Assembly (NCBI RefSeq): GCF_000720455.1
Contig: NZ_JOAK01000055.1
Coordinates: 1-14,260 of the forward strand
DNA length: 14,260 nt
From: Streptomyces virginiae
GTDB lineage: Bacteria; Actinomycetota; Actinomycetes; Streptomycetales; Streptomycetaceae
Direction of reading: 5' to 3'
Shown piece by piece: positions 7,105 to 11,773 of this stretch (position 1 is the first letter of the stretch; each line of letters opens with the position of its first letter). Position numbers and translations under genes: made by a program. The notes under the pieces were generated by a model. That model was not told the DNA's origin. It saw nothing but the letters and a program-made list of their open reading frames with translations, and did no database searches.

Positions 7105-8043
7105 GTGCTTGATCCACAGGGCTTGTACGAATGGGATGCCAAGGGTCTGGCGGTGGCCGACCTGGCGGTCGCCCAGGACTCGGCCGGGCTGGTCATGCTG
7201 TACCACTTCGAGGGGTACATCGACGCGGGAGAGGCCGGTGAGCAGATCGTCGAGCGGCTGCTGGACACCCTGCCCCACCAGGTCGTCGCCCGCTTCGACG
7301 CGGACCGGCTCGTGGACTACCGGGCGCGCCGTCCGCTGCTGACCTTCCAGCGCGACCACTGGGCGGAGTTCGAGGAACCCCGGCTGGAGGTCCGGCTGGT
7401 CCAGGACGCCACCGGAGCGCCGTTCCTGCTGCTGTCCGGCCCGGAGCCGGACGTGGAGTGGGAGCGCTTCGCCGTCGCCGTCCGGCAGATCGTCGAGCGC
7501 CTCGGGGTCCGGCTCTCGGTCAACTTCCACGGCATCCCGATGGGCGTCCCGCACACCCGGCCCGTCGGCATCACCCCGCACGGCAACCGGACCGACCTCA
7601 TGCCGGGGCACCGCAGCCCCTTCGACGAGGCCCAGGTGCCCGGCAGCGCCGAGTCCCTGGTGGAGTTCCGCCTGTCCCAGGCCGGACACGACGTGCTCGG
7701 CGTCGCCGCGCACGTGCCGCACTACGTGGCGCGCTCCCCGTACCCGGACGCAGCGCTGACGGTACTGGAGGCGATCACGGCGGCGACCGGCCTGGTGCTG
7801 CCGGCCGTGGCGCACGCGCTGCGGACCGAGGCCCACCGTACGCAGACGGAGATCGACCGGCAGATCCGCGAGGGCGACGAGGAGCTGGTCAGCCTGGTGC
7901 AGGGGCTGGAGCACCAGTACGACGCCGCCGCCGGCGCCGAGACCCGGGGCAACATGATCGCCGAGCCGGCGGAACTGCCGTCGGCGGACGAGATCGGCCG
8001 CGAGTTCGAGCGGTTCCTGGCGGAGCGCGAGGGCGAGAACTGA
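7105..8043 (+). CDS. PAC2-family protein (proteasome-assembly-chaperone-like fold)
   Basis: A 312-residue protein that I recognise as the actinobacterial PAC2 family, whose fold resembles eukaryotic proteasome assembly chaperone 2. The actinobacterial members have no established reaction, so I make no claim of a proteasome role. Signature stretches include [15 protein letters not shown] near the start, [13 protein letters not shown] in the middle, and [14 protein letters not shown]. The C-terminal 70 residues are charged and likely helical. The frame offers GTG starts at 7096, 7099 and 7105. AGGAGG at 7089-7094 is 10 nt from 7105 but touches or nearly touches the earlier two, and family members begin M-L-D-P-Q-G, so I chose 7105. 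It is isolated from rpsA by a terminator and from coaE by a hairpin. Confidence 0.9.
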   Translation: MLDPQGLYEWDAKGLAVADLAVAQDSAGLVMLYHFEGYIDAGEAGEQIVERLLDTLPHQVVARFDADRLVDYRARRPLLTFQRDHWAEFEEPRLEVRLVQDATGAPFLLLSGPEPDVEWERFAVAVRQIVERLGVRLSVNFHGIPMGVPHTRPVGITPHGNRTDLMPGHRSPFDEAQVPGSAESLVEFRLSQAGHDVLGVAAHVPHYVARSPYPDAALTVLEAITAATGLVLPAVAHALRTEAHRTQTEIDRQIREGDEELVSLVQGLEHQYDAAAGAETRGNMIAEPAELPSADEIGREFERFLAEREGEN

Positions 8044-8062
8044 CGCGCGCAAGGCACCCGGA

Positions 8063-8108
8063 GGATCAGGGGCGGTCAGCTCTGGCGGGACCGGGCCCTC
8101 ACTGATCC
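8063..8108 (+). terminator. Compound hairpin between the PAC2-family gene and coaE
   Basis: GGATCAG (8063-8069) pairs with CTGATCC (8102-8108), GGG with CCC (8070-8072 and 8096-8098), and CGGTC with GACCG (8073-8077 and 8089-8093), separated by small bulges and closed by an 11-nt loop. No T-run follows. Position after a stop and before a promoter-like element suggests a terminator or attenuator. Confidence 0.45.
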
Positions 8109-8121
8109 GCCGAACACCGCC

Positions 8122-8134
8122 TAAGCTGCGGGGC
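8122..8134 (+). promoter_or_regulatory. -10-like element placed for leaderless coaE transcription
   Basis: TAAGCT at 8122-8127 fits the TAnnnT pattern and ends 7 bp before the ATG at 8135, the spacing expected if transcription starts at or next to the A of the start codon. No good -35 is visible at 17-18 bp upstream, and there is no clear ribosome site between it and the ATG, only GGGG. Confidence 0.4.
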
Positions 8135-8761
8135 ATGTTGAAGGTGGGCCTGACGGGCGGAATCGGTGCCGGCAAGAGCGAGGTCTCGCGACTGCTGGCG
8201 GGGTACGGGGCGATCGTCGTCGACGCCGATCGGATCGCACGCGAGGTTGTGGAGCCCGGCACGCCGGGGCTCGCGGCCGTCGTCGCGGCCTTCGGGGAAG
8301 AGGTTCTGACCCCCGAGGGCACGCTGGACCGGCCGAAGCTGGGATCCGTCGTGTTCGCGGACCGGGAGAAGCTCCGCACGCTGAACGCGATCGTGCACCC
8401 GCTGGTCGGCGCCCGGTCCGCCGAGCTGGAGGCCGCCGCAGGCCCCGACGCCATCGTCGTGCACGACGTACCGCTGCTCACCGAGAACGGCCTCGCACCG
8501 CTCTACGACCTGGTCGTCGTGGTGGACGCGGCCCCGTCGACGCAGCTGACCCGGCTGACCGGACTGCGCGCGATGGCCGAGGAGGAGGCCCGGGCCCGGA
8601 TGGCCGCGCAGGCCACGCGTGAGCAGCGCCTGGCGGTGGCCACCCTCGTGATCGACAACGACGGCCCGCTGGACGCCCTGGAGCCGCAGGTCCGCAAGGT
8701 GTGGGAAGAACTCACGGCGCGGGCGTCGGCGGCGCGGCCGGAGGACGACCGAACCGCCTGA
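8135..8761 (+). CDS. coaE: Dephospho-CoA kinase
   Basis: A 208-residue P-loop kinase that phosphorylates the 3'-hydroxyl of dephospho-CoA with ATP, the last step of coenzyme A synthesis, in the cytoplasm. Visible features are the Walker A G-G-I-G-A-G-K-S at 8-15, the family signature [12 protein letters not shown] around 28-40, the H-P-L-V segment in the middle, a [10 protein letters not shown] strand-turn, and the C-terminal [11 protein letters not shown] lid followed by I-D-N-D-G. The length is normal for the single-domain bacterial enzyme. The ATG at 8135 is the only sensible start, directly before the Walker region. It probably has its own, possibly leaderless, promoter. Its stop codon lies inside a perfect 16-bp tandem duplication. 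Confidence 0.96.
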   Translation: MLKVGLTGGIGAGKSEVSRLLAGYGAIVVDADRIAREVVEPGTPGLAAVVAAFGEEVLTPEGTLDRPKLGSVVFADREKLRTLNAIVHPLVGARSAELEAAAGPDAIVVHDVPLLTENGLAPLYDLVVVVDAAPSTQLTRLTGLRAMAEEEARARMAAQATREQRLAVATLVIDNDGPLDALEPQVRKVWEELTARASAARPEDDRTA

Positions 8762-8785
8762 CGTGTGCACCGCCTGACGTGTGCA
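8754..8785. repeat. Perfect 16-bp tandem duplication across the coaE stop
   Basis: CCGCCTGACGTGTGCA occurs at 8754-8769 and again immediately at 8770-8785 without mismatch. The coaE TGA is in the first copy (8759-8761), so the protein is unaffected. The second copy extends the gap before the TPR gene. Confidence 0.9.
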
Positions 8786-8843
8786 TGGAATACCGCGCGG
8801 GGCGGGGGCGTTGAAGGCGCCGGTAGAGGGAAGGATCCATACC

Positions 8844-9230
8844 GTGTCCGAGACCACGCGCCCCACGCCGTCCAGCCCGGAAACACACGTCATCGACTTC
8901 CGGGCGGCGGAGCAGCTGCTCGCCGCACGCGACCCGCGCGGTGCGGTCAAGCTGCTCGACTCGGTCGTGGCCGCCCACCCGGAGAACACGGCGGCCCGGC
9001 TGCTGCGCGCCCGGGCCTTCTTCGCGGCCGCCCAACTGCGCCCGGCGGAGCTTGAGTTCGAGCTGGTGCTGGAGCGGGAACCGGACAACGCCTTCGCCCA
9101 CTTCGCGCTGGCCCGTACGCACGAGCGGGCGGGCCGGCCCGAGCAGGCCCGCAAGCACTTCCGGCTGGCCGCGGCCCTCGACCCGCAGCCGGAGTACCTC
9201 GCGGCGGCCCGCTTCGAGGAACAGGCCTGA
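8844..9230 (+). CDS. Three-repeat TPR protein
   Basis: A 128-residue protein with a GTG start at 8844, chosen because AAGGA at 8831-8835 gives an 8-nt spacing and the conserved part begins with S-E-T. The open frame extends upstream to 8781 but without a ribosome site. After a short Pro/Thr-rich start, residues 15-116 form three tetratricopeptide repeats with an exact 34-residue period: the repeat-ending Pro falls at 46, 80 and 114, and each repeat has the usual small-residue helix packing. TPRs bind protein partners; no catalytic motif or membrane segment is present, so it is probably a cytoplasmic adaptor of unknown partner. It follows coaE with an 82-bp gap, so co-transcription is possible but not shown, and it converges on the DUF6343-like gene 40 bp downstream. 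Confidence 0.88.
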   Translation: MSETTRPTPSSPETHVIDFRAAEQLLAARDPRGAVKLLDSVVAAHPENTAARLLRARAFFAAAQLRPAELEFELVLEREPDNAFAHFALARTHERAGRPEQARKHFRLAAALDPQPEYLAAARFEEQA

Positions 9231-9270
9231 TCCGAAGGGACCGCCGCGCCGCCCCTCGCTGCGCCGCCCC

Positions 9271-9531
9271 TCAGCGACTGTCGGGCGGCTCGTACGGGGG
9301 GATGTCCCGGCCGGGCTGGTAGTGCGGGCCCTGCCGGATGTGGCGCACGATCATGAACAGGTCCACGCTTACCACGACCGCCAGCGCCCCGCACGCGGCC
9401 GCCCATCCGGGACGGCCCGCCAGCACGAAGGCGGCCGTCCCGGCGGCGGCCCAGACCAGCCCCCAGACGCTCAGCCAGAACCGCAGCCGCAGCGGACTGC
9501 GCGCTGTCACCGGCTCGTTTCCGGAACGCAT
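9271..9531 (-). CDS. DUF6343-like two-helix membrane protein
   Basis: An 86-residue protein. The ATG is at 9529-9531, with GGGAGAGG upstream (minus strand, about 9540-9547). The N-terminus reads N-E-P-V-T-A-R-S-P-L-R-L-R, followed by membrane helices at about 18-38 and 42-62 joined by a short G-R-P-G-W turn. A conserved C-terminal Q-G-P-H-Y-Q-P-G-R-D-I-P-P-Y tail follows. Both ends should be cytoplasmic by the positive-inside rule. I recognise this as the small Streptomyces DUF6343 family from memory; no function is known. It lies 53 bp downstream of the secreted-protein gene on the same strand and may be on the same transcript. Confidence 0.85.
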   Translation of the reverse strand: MRSGNEPVTARSPLRLRFWLSVWGLVWAAAGTAAFVLAGRPGWAAACGALAVVVSVDLFMIVRHIRQGPHYQPGRDIPPYEPPDSR

Positions 9532-9584
9532 GGCATCGCCTCTCCCGTCCATGGTCCCACTCGGCCGGCCGGGCCCCCCGCTCC

Positions 9585-10202
9585 TCAGGGGTTGAGCTTG
9601 TTCACGGCCCTGGTGGTCGTCTTCTTGAAGGCGGCGACCGGGGCCTGCGACAGGTCGCCCATCTGTCCCCACTTGACGACGGTCACGGTGGCGCCGTCGC
9701 GTCCGATCCCGTAGAGGTGCACGCCCGGCTCGGATTCCGGGATCGAGGTGTGGACCCCGTAGACGTGCGCGCCCTCCTCGACGGGCAGGGTCCCGTAGTC
9801 CTGCCAGGACGCAGTGCCGCCCGGAGTCGTGCGCAGCCAGTCGGCGGCGCAGGCGGCGACCTTGCGCTCCAGCGTTCCGACAAGCCTGGCGGCCGCCGAG
9901 GGCGAGGCGGACCGTACGGAGACCTGCACGGCGCCGGTGTCGTATTCGGTGCCGAACGCGCGGTGCCAGCTGCCCGCCGCCGGAAGCACCCCGTCCAGGC
10001 AGAACGTCTCCGTCTCGGGCAGTCCCGCGGTGATCTCGCCGGCGTACCAGGCGGACGTGGGGTGCGCAGGCAGGTCGGTGCCGTTCAGGAATCCCGGCGC
10101 GGTGGCGGCCGCGGCGGAGGTCGAGGCGGTGAGGACGAGGGCGGCGGCCGCCGCGACCAGCGCGGTGGCCAGGGTGGCGGCGGTGTCGGTACGTCGGAAC
10201 AT
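9585..10202 (-). CDS. Secreted two-cysteine protein of unknown function
   Basis: A 205-residue protein with the ATG at 10200-10202 and a good ribosome site (GGGGAGAA) upstream. Residues 1 to about 33 look like a Sec signal peptide: charged M-F-R-R, a hydrophobic Ala/Leu/Val core, and an Ala-rich cleavage region around 30-33. The mature part has only two cysteines, C68 (F-C-L-D-G) and C118 (A-A-C-A-A-D-W-L), which could form one disulfide. Aromatic-Gly stretches (Q-D-Y-G-T-L, H-V-Y-G-V-H-T, H-L-Y-G-I-G-R-D-G) suggest a beta-rich fold. The order and cysteine placement vaguely resemble PknH-type extracellular sensor domains, but I cannot confirm this. It has no lipobox, so it is probably released or loosely wall-bound. 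It is divergent from a membrane-anchored HTH gene across 174 bp. Confidence 0.82.
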   Translation of the reverse strand: MFRRTDTAATLATALVAAAAALVLTASTSAAAATAPGFLNGTDLPAHPTSAWYAGEITAGLPETETFCLDGVLPAAGSWHRAFGTEYDTGAVQVSVRSASPSAAARLVGTLERKVAACAADWLRTTPGGTASWQDYGTLPVEEGAHVYGVHTSIPESEPGVHLYGIGRDGATVTVVKWGQMGDLSQAPVAAFKKTTTRAVNKLNP

Positions 10203-10319
10203 GTCGGTTCTCCCCGTGGACGCGGCATCGGTGTGCCTGACAAGGCTGTTCCCCGGCCGGGGCGCGGGGCCACGCTTCGGGGCGAAATCGGGACACTGGA
10301 ACGCCCGTACGCGCTGTCA

Positions 10320-10338
10320 CCTGGGGGAACACCCCAGG
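10320..10338. promoter_or_regulatory. Perfect inverted repeat in the divergent region (operator candidate)
   Basis: CCTGGGG at 10320-10326 and CCCCAGG at 10332-10338 form a perfect 7-bp inverted repeat around 5 bp. It lies 38 bp before the HTH gene start and 118 bp before the secreted-protein start on the other strand. The symmetry suits a dimeric DNA-binding protein, possibly the adjacent HTH protein, but the repeat could equally act as an RNA hairpin in the leader. Confidence 0.45.
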
Positions 10339-10376
10339 CATGGAACGGAGCCACGGGACACGGGACGGGGGACACC

Positions 10377-11678
10377 GTGAGTGAGGCCGCGGATTTCGCA
10401 CGGCTGATGCGGGAGCTGAAGGACCGCGCCGGGCTGAGCTACGGCGTCCTCGCGCGCCGGCTGCACACGAGTACGTCGACGCTGCACCGGTACTGCAGCG
10501 GGGAGGCGCTGCCGGCGCAGTTCGCGGTGGTGGACCGCTTCGCGCGGGCCTGCGGGGCCTCGGCGGCGGAGGCGGTGGACCTGCACAGGGCCTGGCTGCT
10601 GGCGGACGCCCGGCGGCGCGCGGGGGCGACCGCGCCGACGCCGGAGCCCGCGCCGGAGGCGGTACCGGTACCGGCGGTCGCGGCGGAGACGACCGTGCCG
10701 GTGGTGGGCCCGGCACCGGCCGCGGGAACGGAGCCGGTGGTCCGCCCGTTCTGGTACCGGCGCAGGGCGGCCGTGGTCGCCGCGGCGGGGCTGGCGGCGG
10801 GTGCGGTGGCCGTGGCGCTGCTGGCGGTGACCGGGCCCGACCGGGGTACGCCGCAGGCCGGAGCGGGGGCGGGAGCGGGGGCAGGGGCGGGAACCGGCAC
10901 ACGCGGATCCGGTTGGGGCTCCGCCTCCGCCGAGGCGACCCCGTCCGTGCCGGGTGCAGCGCCGGGTGCCACGCCGACGGATCCGGCGGCCGGTACGGCG
11001 CAGCCTCCGGCGCCGTCGGGGGAACCGGCCACGGTGCCGGCCCCCGCCTCCGCCCCGCCGCCGATGCCGGCGCCCCTCAAGGCGGCGGTGCGGTCGCACG
11101 TGTGGGCCGCGGGCTGCGACCACGCCTACCTGGCCGAGCGGGGTCCCGGATCGGTGCCACCGCCGCCGGTCCAGGCGGACGCGCCCGCCTGGGCGACGGC
11201 GCAGCGCGCCGTGCACGCCGGGAGCCAGATCGTGGAGGTCACCCTGCACGGCACGGGCGGCGGCGCGGTGGTCCTGGAGGGGCTGGAGGTGCGGGTGGGC
11301 GCGCGACGCACACCGCCCGCCTGGAACGTCTACCAGATGTCACAGGGCTGCGGCGGGGGTCTCACCCCGGCCGTCTTCGCCGTCAACCTGGACGCGCCGC
11401 GCCCGCTGGCCCGCCCCGTCGCGGGGAACGACGCCGGGAACCGGCTGCCGGCCCCGGCCTTCCCGATGCGCGTCTCGGCCGACGAGCCGGTCGTCCTGCG
11501 GGTGGAGGCCGTCACCACGGGCTGCGACTGTGACTGGTCCCTCGACCTGAGGTGGACCTCGCCGGCCGGGTCGGGCACCCGGCGCGTCGACGACGGCGGC
11601 CGCCCGCTGCGCACGAGCGCCGCCACCGGCCGGCCCGTCTACGGCTACGCGCTGGAACAGGGCCGCTGGGCCCGCTGA
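10377..11678 (+). CDS. Membrane-anchored XRE-type HTH protein with extracytoplasmic domain
   Basis: A 433-residue protein with a GTG start at 10377, just after a G-rich ribosome-site-like stretch. Residues about 7-60 are a helix-turn-helix of the XRE type (L-S-Y-G-V-L-A-R-R-L-H-T-S-T-S-T-L-H-R-Y). A Pro/Val/Ala linker follows to about 125, then a single membrane helix at 131-152 preceded by R-R-R. Next comes a long Gly/Ala/Thr/Pro spacer to about 240 that includes a run of G-A repeats. The last 190 residues form a globular domain outside the cell with four cysteines, C247, C325, C383 and C385 (a C-D-C motif). The layout is that of a one-component transmembrane regulator, or of RodZ-like scaffold proteins, which share HTH-helix-external order. 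The regulator reading is favoured by the divergent secreted-protein gene and the inverted repeat upstream. Ligand and targets are unknown. Confidence 0.85.
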   Translation: MSEAADFARLMRELKDRAGLSYGVLARRLHTSTSTLHRYCSGEALPAQFAVVDRFARACGASAAEAVDLHRAWLLADARRRAGATAPTPEPAPEAVPVPAVAAETTVPVVGPAPAAGTEPVVRPFWYRRRAAVVAAAGLAAGAVAVALLAVTGPDRGTPQAGAGAGAGAGAGTGTRGSGWGSASAEATPSVPGAAPGATPTDPAAGTAQPPAPSGEPATVPAPASAPPPMPAPLKAAVRSHVWAAGCDHAYLAERGPGSVPPPPVQADAPAWATAQRAVHAGSQIVEVTLHGTGGGAVVLEGLEVRVGARRTPPAWNVYQMSQGCGGGLTPAVFAVNLDAPRPLARPVAGNDAGNRLPAPAFPMRVSADEPVVLRVEAVTTGCDCDWSLDLRWTSPAGSGTRRVDDGGRPLRTSAATGRPVYGYALEQGRWAR

Positions 11679-11713
11679 AACCACAGGTCAGGGGCTTTGT
11701 CGGTGGCCGCACC

Positions 11714-11719
11714 TAAACT
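11714..11719 (+). promoter_or_regulatory. -10-like hexamer upstream of the SNF2 helicase gene
   Basis: TAAACT at 11714-11719 is a good -10 match in otherwise G/C-rich sequence; transcription from it would start near 11726, about 48 nt before the ATG. No acceptable -35 lies at 16-18 bp, so this is tentative. The 95-bp gap shows no clear terminator for the HTH gene. Confidence 0.35.
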
Positions 11720-11773
11720 CGTGGGCAAGGGGCCGGCAGGTCCGCGAGGACGAGCGTGAGGGAGGGGGACACC

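Noticed and set aside
5010..7268. A 752-codon open frame on the minus strand antisense to rpsA
   Set aside because: The Asp/Leu/Val-rich translation is the mirror of rpsA codon bias; rpsA is unmistakable and has its own promoter and terminator.
6994..8785. Tandem repeats as a CRISPR array or attachment site
   Set aside because: Units are 9 and 16 bp, directly abutting with no spacers, and there is no tRNA, integrase or cas gene nearby.
8781..8843. A 21-codon upstream extension of the TPR gene
   Set aside because: No ribosome site at 8781, whereas AAGGA is correctly placed for the GTG at 8844. The extension begins inside the tandem duplication.
9246..9272. Repeated GCGCCGCCCCTC in the 40-bp gap between the TPR and DUF6343-like genes
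   Set aside because: Two short G/C-only copies that form no convincing stem; likely chance in this composition, and the gap is too small to say more.
9717..10376. A 220-codon upstream extension of the HTH gene frame
   Set aside because: It lies antisense to the secreted-protein gene and then in the divergent promoter region; the HTH family sequence begins at the GTG at 10377.
11756..11773. A GTG at 11756 as an alternative SNF2 helicase start
   Set aside because: It is in frame but would place the G-rich ribosome site inside the coding region; the ATG at 11774 has that site at good spacing.
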